Below, piece after piece: positions 40,486-48,751 of a stretch of DNA of 64,000 bases. Position numbers and translations under genes: made by a program. Under the pieces are notes generated by a model that was not told the DNA's origin, did no database searches, and saw only the letters and a program-made list of their open reading frames with translations. This DNA is from Fidelibacterota bacterium (GTDB taxonomy: Bacteria > Pseudomonadota > Alphaproteobacteria > Rhodospirillales > Rhodospirillaceae). The stretch's first letter is position 1, and every line of letters begins with the position of its first letter. The stretch covers positions 1-64,000 of the forward strand of contig CANJBL010000004.1 in the NCBI GenBank assembly GCA_947472795.1, given 5' to 3'.

Positions 40486-41976
40486 TCATTCAGCCGCTTC
40501 GAGCAGTTCTTCGCGCGGCACCGGCAGCGTGACCTTCACGCGCAAACCGCCTTCGGGGCGGTTGATGAGTTCCACATCCCCGCCCATGCTGCGCACGGCG
40601 TTGCGCGCGATGGTGAGGCCGAGCCCTGCCCCACCGGTTTCGCGTGAGCGCGACGTTTCCAGGCGCACGAAGGGTGCGAACACACGTTCTTTATCGCCGA
40701 TGGGAATGCCCGGGCCATCATCGTCGATGGAGATGGCCAACTCCTCGTGGCGCTGGGCGATATCGACGCGGGCGGTCTTGCCGTACTTGACGGCGTTATC
40801 GACGAAATTGGTGATGGCACGCTTGAGCGCCAGAGGACGGGCAATGATATCCACGCTCTCGGGGCCTTCGTAAATCACATCACGGCCCGCGGCTTGCTGA
40901 TCGCTGCACAGCGAGTCGACGATGGCGGCAAGGTCCACATGGTCAAGCTGCTCGTTGGAGGCGTCGTCGCGGGCGAAGGTGAGCGTGGAGCCGATCATGG
41001 CTTCCATCTCGTCCAGATCGCCCAGCATCTTGGCGCGCTGGAGATCGTCTTCGACAAATTCGGCGCGAAGTCTCAGACGCGTAATGGGCGTGCGCAGATC
41101 GTGGCTGATGGCCTCCAGCATCTGCGTGCGGTCCTGAATGAAACGCTTGATGCGCGTCTGCATGGTGTTGAAGGCGTGAATGGCGCGCTGCACTTCGCTG
41201 GGCCCCTCTTCCGCCAGCGGATCGGCATTCACGTCGAGGCCGAGGCGCTCGGCGGCGGAAGCAAAAACCGACAAAGGCCGCGTGGCACGGTTGACGCCCC
41301 ACCAGGCGATGACGCTGATGAGGATGGACACACCCGTGAGCCAGAAGAAAATACCGAAGTCGCCTTTGGGCTTGCCGAGGTTGAGCAGGACACGGGCGTT
41401 GAACCACGTGTCCATCTCGGGGTTCTTGATGGAGACGTTGAACAGCGCTTCATCCAGGGCCGGCAATGCGCCGTGCACGGCGATCATGCGCGAGCTTTCG
41501 CGCCGATCCAGATAGCGCAAGAGGCCCGAGCGCGGAACCTGTGCATCAGGTGGTATCGGTATGCGGCGGAAGTCCTCCTCCACCTGGCGCGCATTCTCCT
41601 GGAAGGCGCGCAGGTCGATGCGGCTATCGACGCGGATATCGGTGCCTTTAGGGAATTCGGCTTCCAGCTTCTCGAGCACGATGCGCGAGGAGAACTGTGC
41701 ATCGGAGCGCTCGACGATGGGCGCGTTGGTGATCAGAAGATTCATGAGCGGCGAGCTCAGCTTCTGAAGCATCTCCGGTTGGTCTTGCGGCGGGGCGTGC
41801 TCGACGAGGCGCTTGATGACGATGATCTGCTCGCCGGCTTGCGAGGCCGCCGCCGAGACAGCGGTTTCATCGTGGACGAGGACGTAGAAGAAAACCGACG
41901 TCAGGTTGACGAGAATAACCACCAGCACCAATGCCGCAAACACACGCCCGTTGACGCTTTGCGGCAGCAGGCGCAT
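40486..41976 (-). CDS. EnvZ-like sensor histidine kinase
   Basis: 496 residues. TM1 (VFAALVLVVILVNLTSVFFYVLV) and TM2 near 210 (GIFFWLTGVSILISVIAWW) enclose a periplasmic domain of about 170 residues. A HAMP (NRATRPLSVFASAAERLG) leads to HisKA with EAISHDLRTPITRLRLRAEF, the EnvZ-type H-box, and the ATPase (FVDNAVKYG, DDGPGIP, GGAGLGLTIARN). Its start codon overlaps the regulator's stop by one base (TGATG), so the pair is one operon. Confidence 0.9.
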   Translation of the reverse strand: MRLLPQSVNGRVFAALVLVVILVNLTSVFFYVLVHDETAVSAAASQAGEQIIVIKRLVEHAPPQDQPEMLQKLSSPLMNLLITNAPIVERSDAQFSSRIVLEKLEAEFPKGTDIRVDSRIDLRAFQENARQVEEDFRRIPIPPDAQVPRSGLLRYLDRRESSRMIAVHGALPALDEALFNVSIKNPEMDTWFNARVLLNLGKPKGDFGIFFWLTGVSILISVIAWWGVNRATRPLSVFASAAERLGLDVNADPLAEEGPSEVQRAIHAFNTMQTRIKRFIQDRTQMLEAISHDLRTPITRLRLRAEFVEDDLQRAKMLGDLDEMEAMIGSTLTFARDDASNEQLDHVDLAAIVDSLCSDQQAAGRDVIYEGPESVDIIARPLALKRAITNFVDNAVKYGKTARVDIAQRHEELAISIDDDGPGIPIGDKERVFAPFVRLETSRSRETGGAGLGLTIARNAVRSMGGDVELINRPEGGLRVKVTLPVPREELLEAAE

Positions 41977-42707
41977 CAGGCATTCGCTACCTCGGGCGTG
42001 AAGACGTAACCGCCTCCGCGCACCGTTTTAATGAGGATGGGGTTCTTGGGATCGGGTTCGATCTTGCGGCGCAGACGGCCCACCTGCACGTCGATGGAGC
42101 GGTCGAAGGGAATGGCAGCACGCCCGCGCGCCATGTCGAGCAACTGGTCGCGGTTGAGCACGCGGCGCGGATGACCCACGAAGGCAATGAGCAGATCGTA
42201 CTCACCGGCGGTGAGCGCGATGCTCTCGGGCCCGCGCTGGAGCATGCGCGTGGCGGGATCGAGCACGAAGCCGGCAAAGCCGATCTTGTCCAGGCCGTCG
42301 TTGGGATCGGGCGCGGAGCTGGCCGAGGTGCGCCGGAGCACGGCCTTGATGCGCGCGGCAAGTTCGCGCGGGTTGAAGGGCTTGGCCATGTAATCGTCGG
42401 CGCCGACTTCCAGACCGATGATGCGGTCCACATCCTCGCTCATGGCGGTGAGCATGATGATGGGAATGGCGGACTCGGCGCGCACCTGGCGGCAGAGATT
42501 GAGGCCGTCGTCGCCGGACATCATGAGGTCGAGCACGAGAAGATCGAAGGACCAGTCGGTCATGGCCTGGCGCATATCGCGGCCATCCTTGGCGGTGGTG
42601 ACGCGAAAATCGTGTTTGGTCAGGAAGCGGCTGAGAAGATCGCGGATCTCGGCGTCGTCATCCACGATGAGGATATGCGGCTTCGGCGATTCACTGGCGA
42701 TTGTCAC
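41976..42707 (-). CDS. OmpR-type response regulator
   Basis: 243 residues from GTG 42707, with AGGA seven bases upstream. Receiver: HILIVDDDAEIRDLL, phospho-acceptor Asp in LLVLDLMMSGDDGL, and AKPF lysine. Winged-helix output: LTAGEYDLLIAFVGHPRRVLNRDQLL... SIDVQVGRLRRKIEPD... TVRGGGYVF. In alphaproteobacteria close relatives answer to osmotic or envelope cues. First gene of the operon with the EnvZ-like kinase. Confidence 0.9.
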   Translation of the reverse strand: MTIASESPKPHILIVDDDAEIRDLLSRFLTKHDFRVTTAKDGRDMRQAMTDWSFDLLVLDLMMSGDDGLNLCRQVRAESAIPIIMLTAMSEDVDRIIGLEVGADDYMAKPFNPRELAARIKAVLRRTSASSAPDPNDGLDKIGFAGFVLDPATRMLQRGPESIALTAGEYDLLIAFVGHPRRVLNRDQLLDMARGRAAIPFDRSIDVQVGRLRRKIEPDPKNPILIKTVRGGGYVFTPEVANA

Positions 42708-42982
42708 GGCGGAGTCCTTTTTGGCGGTCAGACGTTTTTTTATATACACCGGACCGGCCTCTTCTCCACTGAATCGGCTTGGGAATCTGGCAACGGAAAG
42801 TAATTGCGAGCCGCCTGTTTACGGCCCTGTTACAATAGCCCAGATGGAGCCCTTGCCGCAATGAATGAGGTGCGGCGCGAGGGCCCGCGCCCGGCGCCCG
42901 TAAGGGCTCTGGGATAAGGCCGAATTGGCCTATGCTTTGAATGACCTGCGGCGAACGCGACAAACTTTTTTAGGCGGTTTTC

Positions 42983-43864
42983 ATGAAGAACCATCACCAC
43001 TCGCCTCATCTCGTGATCCGCGACGTGACGCTGCGCGACGGCCTGCAAAACCTTCCGGGCGTGATTTCCACGGCGGACAAACTCGATCTGCTCGATGCGC
43101 TGATCGATGCGGGCGTGAAGGAATTCCAGATCACCTCGTTCGTAAGCGCGGCGCGCGTGCCGCAGATGAACGACGCGGAAGCCGTGTATGCCGGGAGCGT
43201 GAAACGCGGGCTCTCGCCCAATGTGCTGGTGGTGAACCTGAAGGGCTTCGAGCGCGCGGTGAGCGCGGGCGTGAAATCCATCGACGCGGTGCTGTCGGCC
43301 AGCAACACGCACAACCGGCGCAACGCAAACCGCACGACGCTGGAGAGCGCCAACGAGATCATCACCATGCTGAGCCGCGCGGCGCACGCAGGTGCCCGCG
43401 TGGGTGTGAACATCGCCAACAGTTTTCATTGCGCGAGTGAAGGCGCCATCGACCCCGAAATGATCCTGGCGCTGATGCGCGGGTTCCACGACTCAGGCGT
43501 ACGCTTCGTGTGCCTGTCGGACACAACGGGGCAAGCGAAGGCCGATGCGGTGGCGCATCTTGTCGACAAATGCCTGCACATGGGCGTGGACGTGGGCCTG
43601 CACTTGCGCGATACGCACGGACGCGCGGGCGAGAATGCGCGCGCGGGCTACAAGGCTGGCGCGCGGTGCTTCGATGCGGCGCTGAGCGGATTGGGTGGTT
43701 CACCCTTCACGCCGGGCGTGGGCGGCAACCTGAGCCTGGAGACAGCGGACGCGGTATTTGCCGAGGCCGGTGTGGCGACGGGATTGGTCGCGAGCAAACT
43801 CGCTACTGCGCGCGAGAAGATGGCGGGGATTACGGCCGCGGCGGCGAAGGCTGGAGCGGCTTAG
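42983..43864 (+). CDS. HMG-CoA lyase-family (DRE-TIM) protein with altered active site
   Basis: 293 residues. The DRE-TIM start RDVTLRDGLQN (R18, D19) and the overall barrel match hydroxymethylglutaryl-CoA lyase, and N249 of the metal site is kept (GVGGNL). Three key residues are changed: the Glu of the IEVTSF motif is Q49 (KEFQITSFVS), the second His of the HxH metal pair is R209 (GLHLRDTHG), and the catalytic loop Cys of GGCP is S240 (GLGGSPF). A true lyase would be badly impaired, so it probably does another reaction or is losing function. It also has a run of histidines at the N-terminus (NHHHSPH). Confidence 0.75.
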   Translation: MKNHHHSPHLVIRDVTLRDGLQNLPGVISTADKLDLLDALIDAGVKEFQITSFVSAARVPQMNDAEAVYAGSVKRGLSPNVLVVNLKGFERAVSAGVKSIDAVLSASNTHNRRNANRTTLESANEIITMLSRAAHAGARVGVNIANSFHCASEGAIDPEMILALMRGFHDSGVRFVCLSDTTGQAKADAVAHLVDKCLHMGVDVGLHLRDTHGRAGENARAGYKAGARCFDAALSGLGGSPFTPGVGGNLSLETADAVFAEAGVATGLVASKLATAREKMAGITAAAAKAGAA

Positions 43865-43952
43865 GCACCGTCTATCTTGCCATGGTCATCCGGTTTTAAA
43901 TGCCGCATAGAAAACTGATTCCCGCGATAACCAAGAATTGGAAAATGTCGTC

Positions 43953-44723
43953 ATGGGTTTGATACCGGGGTGGGATTCCATTGCATCTGCTGGATGGTGG
44001 AGCGGCTTTTACTTTTGGGTCAGCATCGTCTGTCTCATGGGCCTGGGTGTGGCCGAAGTCGCATCCCATCGATATGCTAATCGAAAAGACGAGCTGGTTG
44101 GAATTGAAGAATCCGCCGCGCAGAAGCGTCACGACGACGAAATCGCGCGGCTTCATATCGAGGCATCCCAAGCTGAGGAGCGCGCTGCCGAAGCCTTGAA
44201 GTCCGCAGCAGAGGCCCTAGAACAACAAGAGCCAATGTCCCTTTCTCTCGACCAGCAAAAAGCGATTGTGGCGAGTTTGCAAAAGTTCAAAGGCCAGAAA
44301 GTTTCCATGGTGATATTTCCGCCGGGTGATCTGAGTACCGCCCTAATCGTGGAGCAGCTTCACAAGATTCTGTACGGGGCGGAATGGGACTTCCAGAAGC
44401 CACCCGCCGACGCGGTTAAACAAGGGGCACAGTTTCCCGGCGGTATTATCGTGCGGGAGACAGACAACAAGCAGCCGTCAGACGCGGGACAAGCCCTCAT
44501 TATGGCGCTAACCAAAAATGGCATACTCGCTGGCGGCTCGACGACCGTGACCGACAGCGAGCCCCCCGGCATTGTTATTTTCGTGGGCCCGAAACCGCAT
44601 CCGACCAATGTGAAGGCTATGCGGGAGGCACTCACGAAAATGATGGATCCGACAAACAGGCCGCGTCGCCATCCTCTCCTGGAACTTGCACCTGAGCCTC
44701 CGAGCACTCCCAACCCGCAATAG
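43953..44723 (+). CDS. Membrane-anchored coiled-coil protein of unknown function
   Basis: 256 residues. One N-terminal membrane helix (GFYFWVSIVCLMGLGVAEVA), a long charged coiled coil (about 50-100; Ala/Glu-rich AQKRHDDEIARLHIEASQAEERAAEAL), then a compact C-terminal domain of about 120 residues (GQKVSMVIFPPGDLSTALIVEQL; PGGIIVRETD; GIVIFVGPKP). I have seen this layout in many alphaproteobacterial proteins without a function. ATG 43953 is used; a TTG five codons upstream is weaker. It is not clearly linked to either neighbour. Confidence 0.65.
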   Translation: MGLIPGWDSIASAGWWSGFYFWVSIVCLMGLGVAEVASHRYANRKDELVGIEESAAQKRHDDEIARLHIEASQAEERAAEALKSAAEALEQQEPMSLSLDQQKAIVASLQKFKGQKVSMVIFPPGDLSTALIVEQLHKILYGAEWDFQKPPADAVKQGAQFPGGIIVRETDNKQPSDAGQALIMALTKNGILAGGSTTVTDSEPPGIVIFVGPKPHPTNVKAMREALTKMMDPTNRPRRHPLLELAPEPPSTPNPQ

Positions 44724-44777
44724 GCCGGCTCGTCTCCGTTAAGCTTGCCGTTGCGTATCCCCCTCTGTTTATTCATC

Positions 44778-44798
44778 TATAATGTTCTTGTTTTGTTC
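44778..44798 (+). promoter_or_regulatory. LexA (SOS) box overlapping the promoter of the radical-SAM gene
   Basis: GTTCTTGTTTTGTTC (44784-44798) is a perfect GTTC-N7-GTTC direct repeat, the LexA site form of alphaproteobacteria. It abuts a consensus -10 TATAAT (44778-44783), so LexA bound here would cover the start of transcription of the gene at 44843. Confidence 0.75.
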
Positions 44799-44842
44799 TT
44801 ATGATCGGCTTAGCCTTTGGGCCACCCGAAAGAGAGCAAAAC

Positions 44843-45979
44843 ATGCGCCCCAACCCAAATCCCCGCGGCGAGAAGCGTTACCTGGGCGGCGCCTTGGAAG
44901 ACACCACGGGCGCGCACCCGGATGCGCGGCGCGGTCGGGGAGCCGTGAGCAATGCGGCTGGGCGCTATGAGAGCACCAGCCGCCATGCGCTGGACGATGG
45001 CTGGGACAATCTGGACGAACCGCCCCCGCCCTTGCGCACCCAAATGATCCGCGATGCGACCCGCACCATCATCGCCCGTAACACCTCGCCCGATATCGGT
45101 TTCGACCGCTCGATAAACCCATATAGAGGGTGTGAGCACGGCTGTTCCTACTGTTTCGCGCGGCCCACGCATACGTACCTCGGCATGTCGGCGGGTTTGG
45201 ATTTCGAGAGCAAAATCCTGTTCAAGCCCGACGCGGCGGTGCTGCTGGAGAAAGAGTTGCGGGCACCGTCGTACAAGTGCCGCACCATGGCGATGGGCAC
45301 CAACACCGATCCCTATCAACCCGCCGAGCGGCAATATCAGATCACGCGTTCGATCTTGCAGGTGCTGCAGCGCTTCCATCATCCTATTGGCCTCTTGAGC
45401 AAATCGGCGCTGATCGCGCGCGACATCGACATCCTGGCGCCCATGGCGGCGGAAGGCTTGGCGAAGACGGCGGTGTCGGTGACAAGTCTGGATGCGCATC
45501 TCGCGCGCAAGATGGAGCCGCGCGCTTCCACGCCCATGCGGCGCATTGAAGCGCTGCGGCAGATGAGCGCTGCCGGCATTCCCACGGCGGTGATGTTCGC
45601 GCCGGTGATTCCGGGGCTCAACGATCACGAGATGGAATCAGTGCTGGAAGCGGCGAGAGATGCGGGTGTGAAGGCAGCGGGCTTTGTGATGCTGCGTCTG
45701 CCGTTGGAGGTGAAGGATATCTTCCAGGAATGGCTGGCGGCGGAAGTGCCCGAGCGCGCCACACGCGTCATGAGCCTGGTACGCTCCATGCGCGGCGGCA
45801 AGGACTACGACGATAAGTGGGGCGAGCGGCAGGACGGCAGCGGACCGATCGCCGAAGCCACAGCCGCGCGCTTTCGTTTGGCGGCGAAGAAGATGGGATT
45901 CAACAGCCAGCGGCGCACGCTGGATACGAGCAAGTTCAAAGTGCCGCCCGCACCGGGGGATCAGATGAGTTTGTTTTGA
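44843..45979 (+). CDS. PA0069/SplB-like radical SAM protein
   Basis: 378 residues. The iron-sulfur motif is NPYRGCEHGCSYCFARPTH (CxxxCxxC), followed by KILFKPDAAVLLEKELR and MGTNTDPYQPAE, typical of the SplB-like group related to spore photoproduct lyase. The group is often damage-inducible and may repair DNA photoproducts, but the reaction is unproven. GAGAG before ATG 44843 supports this start. A LexA box in its promoter agrees with a DNA-damage role. Confidence 0.85.
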   Translation: MRPNPNPRGEKRYLGGALEDTTGAHPDARRGRGAVSNAAGRYESTSRHALDDGWDNLDEPPPPLRTQMIRDATRTIIARNTSPDIGFDRSINPYRGCEHGCSYCFARPTHTYLGMSAGLDFESKILFKPDAAVLLEKELRAPSYKCRTMAMGTNTDPYQPAERQYQITRSILQVLQRFHHPIGLLSKSALIARDIDILAPMAAEGLAKTAVSVTSLDAHLARKMEPRASTPMRRIEALRQMSAAGIPTAVMFAPVIPGLNDHEMESVLEAARDAGVKAAGFVMLRLPLEVKDIFQEWLAAEVPERATRVMSLVRSMRGGKDYDDKWGERQDGSGPIAEATAARFRLAAKKMGFNSQRRTLDTSKFKVPPAPGDQMSLF

Positions 45980-46004
45980 GAAAAGCTGCTCATTCGCATT
46001 TCGC

Positions 46005-46200
46005 TGCTCCCCCCACCCTAACCCTCCCCACAAGGGGGAGGGAACGCGAGCGGTGCGCGTTGCTAACCCCTCCCCTTGATGGGGAGGGGAAGGGGTGGGG
46101 TGCTGTCGGCACAGCAAAGATGAGATGAGAATCCTGGGTCTTGTGTCGCGCGCTTAAAATTATCGCGACCTTCCGCCGCGGGTCCCAGGGCGACGCTGAT
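46005..46200. repeat. Two dispersed intergenic repeat elements
   Basis: 46005-46103 is a long imperfect palindrome of CCCTCCCC...GGGGAGGG type (CCCCACCC at one end, GGGGTGGGG at the other). 46132-46200 starts CCTGGGTC and ends in TTCCGCCGCGGGTCCCAGG-CGACG; the last 40 bp are almost identical to a second copy at 63851-63890. With the terminator at 46209 these fill most of the 446-bp gap 45980-46425. Confidence 0.75.
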
Positions 46201-46208
46201 TGTCCGCC

Positions 46209-46248
46209 AAAAAAGAACCGGGCGGTCTCCGTTAAAGGATCCGCCCGG
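46209..46248 (-). terminator. Rho-independent terminator on the minus strand
   Basis: Read on the minus strand, CCGGGCGG (46248-46241) pairs with CCGCCCGG (46225-46218) around a 15-nt loop, followed by TTCTTTTTT. It is 178 bp past the stop of the CDF gene, leaving an unusually long 3' region, or it ends a separate short transcript. Confidence 0.8.
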
Positions 46249-46425
46249 CCTCCCCCTCCGGCGGTGTCGCGCCGGTAAATTGTTGCAATAAGCTTACGCG
46301 AGGCGTGGCTTGCATAAAGCCGTATCGCGCGCATGGATCAGCGCGGCGAAACTTTCTCAAAGACTGTTGCAAAAAGGCCCTAGAGAGGCGAAAGCTTTGT
46401 GCACCGCACAAATGATCAGGCGGGC

Positions 46426-47340
46426 TTATGCCCCCACAGGCTGATGGTATTCGGCGATGCCGTCCGGATCCTGGTGAATGATGATATCGGCCCCGGGAAA
46501 CTCGGATTCCACGGCCTTTTCCACATCGTCGGTAATGCGATGGGCCTCCAGCAGACTGAGGGCTGGATCGAGCACCAGATGCATCTGGATGAACTTCTGC
46601 AGACCGGAGGTGCGTGTGCGCAGCTCGTGAACGCGTTTCACTTTCGGATGCTGGAGGGCGACGTCCGTGATCCGGCGGCGGTCGGCTTCGGGCAGCTCCT
46701 GATCCATGAGGCTGCGCACGGCCTGTGTCGCGAGCCGGGCCGCATTCACAAGCATGAAGACGCTGATGCCGATGCCGAAGAAGGGATCGATCCACGGCAG
46801 GCCGAAATAGGACGAGAGGAACAAGGCCGCGATGACGCTGACGTTCATCAAAAGATCGCCGGTGTAGTGCAGAGAGTCGGCGCTGATGGCCATGGAACCG
46901 CTTTGACGGATGACGTAGCGCTGCAAGGCCACGAGCAACGTCGTCACAACCGATGCGGCGATCATCACCAGGATGCCGGCGGTGTTGTCCTGCGTCGGTG
47001 CCGGGCTGTGAAGGCGCGAGACACCTTCCACCATCACCAACACGGCGGAGCCGCCGATGAACGCCGACTGACCCAGCGCCGAGAGCGGTTCGGCTTTACC
47101 GTGGCCGAAGCTGTGGTCGGCATCGGCGGGTGTGAGCGCCACGCGCACGGCGAGGAATGTGAGGGCGGAGGCAAAAAGATCGAGCGCGGAATCCGCGAGG
47201 CTGGAGAGCAGCGCCACGGAGTTGCTGTCGAAATAGACCACAGCCTTCACCGTGACGAGGATGGCGGCGCTGGCCATGGCCGCATAGGTCGCAAGCCGCA
47301 TGAGCTTGCTGGGCGGCAAGTGCTGATGGGTATCGCTCAC
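46426..47340 (-). CDS. Cation diffusion facilitator (FieF-like) metal efflux protein
   Basis: 304 residues from GTG. Six membrane helices and a C-terminal cytoplasmic domain. Metal sites: SSLADSALDLFAS (helix II, D-x3-D form), HSFGHGKAEPLSALGQ, and ISADSLHYTGDLLMN (helix V, D...H-x3-D form), which resemble the Zn/Fe site of YiiP/FieF. It exports divalent metal in exchange for protons. GTG overlaps the stop of pdxH (GTGA), so the genes are coupled. Confidence 0.9.
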   Translation of the reverse strand: MSDTHQHLPPSKLMRLATYAAMASAAILVTVKAVVYFDSNSVALLSSLADSALDLFASALTFLAVRVALTPADADHSFGHGKAEPLSALGQSAFIGGSAVLVMVEGVSRLHSPAPTQDNTAGILVMIAASVVTTLLVALQRYVIRQSGSMAISADSLHYTGDLLMNVSVIAALFLSSYFGLPWIDPFFGIGISVFMLVNAARLATQAVRSLMDQELPEADRRRITDVALQHPKVKRVHELRTRTSGLQKFIQMHLVLDPALSLLEAHRITDDVEKAVESEFPGADIIIHQDPDGIAEYHQPVGA

Positions 47341-47939
47341 GGGTAGAGCCGTTCAGTGCGCCAGCCGCCGGGCGTCTTGTGAAACACAAGGCGGTCGTGC
47401 AGGCGGTCGCGCACGTCGTGCCAGAACTCGATCAGCTCCAGCGACAGGCAATAGCCGACCCATTCAGGCGGACGCGGTATGGGCTGGCCGGCGAAGCGGG
47501 CCGTGGCGTCGGCGACGCGCGCCTGGAGAGCTGCGCGGCTTTCAAGCGGGCGCGATTGCTCGGACGCGAAGCTGGCGATCTGGCTTTGGCGGGGCCGTGT
47601 GTTCCAATAGTCGTCGGCCTGGGCGATGGTGGCGGGCGCGAGCGTGCCTTCGATGCGCACTTGCCGGCGCAGCGTCTTCCAGTGAAAGCACACGGCGGCT
47701 TTGGGGTTGGCCGCGATCTCGGCGCCCTTGCGGCTCTCGGCGTTGCTGTAGAACAGCAGGCCCTTCTCGCTGATGCCCTTCATCAACACCATGCGCACGG
47801 AAGGCTTGCCGTCCGGTGTGGCGGTGGCGAGGCTCATGGCATCGGGCACGTCGGGTTCGGATGCGACGGCTTCCGCGAACCACGCGCGGAACAGCGCGAC
47901 GGGGTCGGCGACGGCGGGGATAAGCGGTGATGCGTCCAT
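47337..47939 (-). CDS. pdxH: Pyridoxamine/pyridoxine 5'-phosphate oxidase
   Basis: 200 residues from ATG 47939 (a longer GTG form to 48005 is possible). It makes pyridoxal 5'-phosphate with FMN and O2. Visible: SVRMVLMKGISEKGLLFYSN (FMN phosphate site), SRKGAEIAANPKAAVCFHWKTLRRQVRIEG, YWNTRPRQSQIASFASEQS, and the C-terminal EFWHDVRDRLHDR...WRTERLYP, the usual end of the family. First gene of a pair with the CDF transporter. Confidence 0.92.
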   Translation of the reverse strand: MDASPLIPAVADPVALFRAWFAEAVASEPDVPDAMSLATATPDGKPSVRMVLMKGISEKGLLFYSNAESRKGAEIAANPKAAVCFHWKTLRRQVRIEGTLAPATIAQADDYWNTRPRQSQIASFASEQSRPLESRAALQARVADATARFAGQPIPRPPEWVGYCLSLELIEFWHDVRDRLHDRLVFHKTPGGWRTERLYP

Positions 47940-48189
47940 GAGATTTGCGGGCAGATTTGCAGCAGTGGCGTGATTTATTTTGGAGCCCAGCGTCAGCCCC
48001 GGCACAGGGCCTTGTCAATGATGTGGATTTTGAGCGCGGTCAAGGTTTTGCCCCCATTTCCTCTTGGTTTTCCTTATTTTTGCCACCATTTCCGGGCTGA
48101 ATATGAAAGACGGATGGAACGCGGGGGCGGCTCAAGCGTTATAGAGTTCAACCAATTCGATATCCTCACTCGACAAAAGGACCAAACAC

Positions 48190-48693
48190 ATGAGTGTCAT
48201 GCAGATGAGACTCCCCAAAATCATGACGGCCAAATTTGTAGTGGTCGCCGCGTTGATCGGCACGATGACCCTGGCGGCGTGCAGCGAAGGCCATAACGAA
48301 ACCGGCGCGACGCTGGGCGGTGCGGCCATCGGCGGCCTGATCGGCTCGCAGTTCGGCGGACGTGGCGGCGGCAATGCCGCCATGACGGCCCTCGGTGTCG
48401 TCGCGGGCGGCTTGGTCGGCAACAGCATCGGCAAGAAGATGGACCGAGCGGACCATGACCGTATGCGCGAAGCCGAGCAACGCGCTTATGGCGCGCCGCT
48501 GAACGAAACCATCGTCTGGAACAACCCCAGCAACGGGCACTCGGGCACCATCACGCCGGTGCGTGACGGCCGCCGCCAGAGCGGCGAGTATTGCCGCGAG
48601 TTCCAGTCGGAGATCAATGTGGGCGGCCAGCGTGAAAAAGGTTACGGCACCGCGTGCCAGCAGCCGGACGGCTCCTGGAAGATCGTTTCCTAA
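48190..48693 (+). CDS. Glycine-zipper lipoprotein (17-kDa surface antigen family)
   Basis: 167 residues. A lipoprotein signal ends in LAAC (Cys about 31). A glycine-zipper segment follows (GATLGGAAIGGLIGSQFGG... LGVVAGGLVGNSIG) that can insert in or lie on the outer membrane. The C-terminal domain has GEYCREFQSEINVGGQREKGYGTACQQPDGSWKIV, the mark of the family, with a likely Cys-Cys bridge. An outer-membrane structural or antigen role is known for rickettsial relatives. MSVMQMRLP is used as start; an internal ATG (MTAKF) is possible. Confidence 0.85.
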   Translation: MSVMQMRLPKIMTAKFVVVAALIGTMTLAACSEGHNETGATLGGAAIGGLIGSQFGGRGGGNAAMTALGVVAGGLVGNSIGKKMDRADHDRMREAEQRAYGAPLNETIVWNNPSNGHSGTITPVRDGRRQSGEYCREFQSEINVGGQREKGYGTACQQPDGSWKIVS

Positions 48694-48717
48694 AAGCATT
48701 CAGGATTTCAGATGAAA

Positions 48718-48747
48718 GAGCGGCTCTGAGTGAGCCGCTCTTTTTTT
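48718..48747 (+). terminator. Rho-independent terminator
   Basis: GAGCGGCT (48718-48725) pairs with AGCCGCTC (48733-48740), then seven Ts. It ends the lipoprotein gene; the convergent yihY gene stops 5 bp beyond. Confidence 0.92.
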
Positions 48748-48751
48748 GTCG

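Noticed and set aside
42861-42917. 18-codon leader peptide before the HMG-CoA-lyase-like gene
   Set aside because: No regulatory codon run, no attenuator hairpin and no Shine-Dalgarno.
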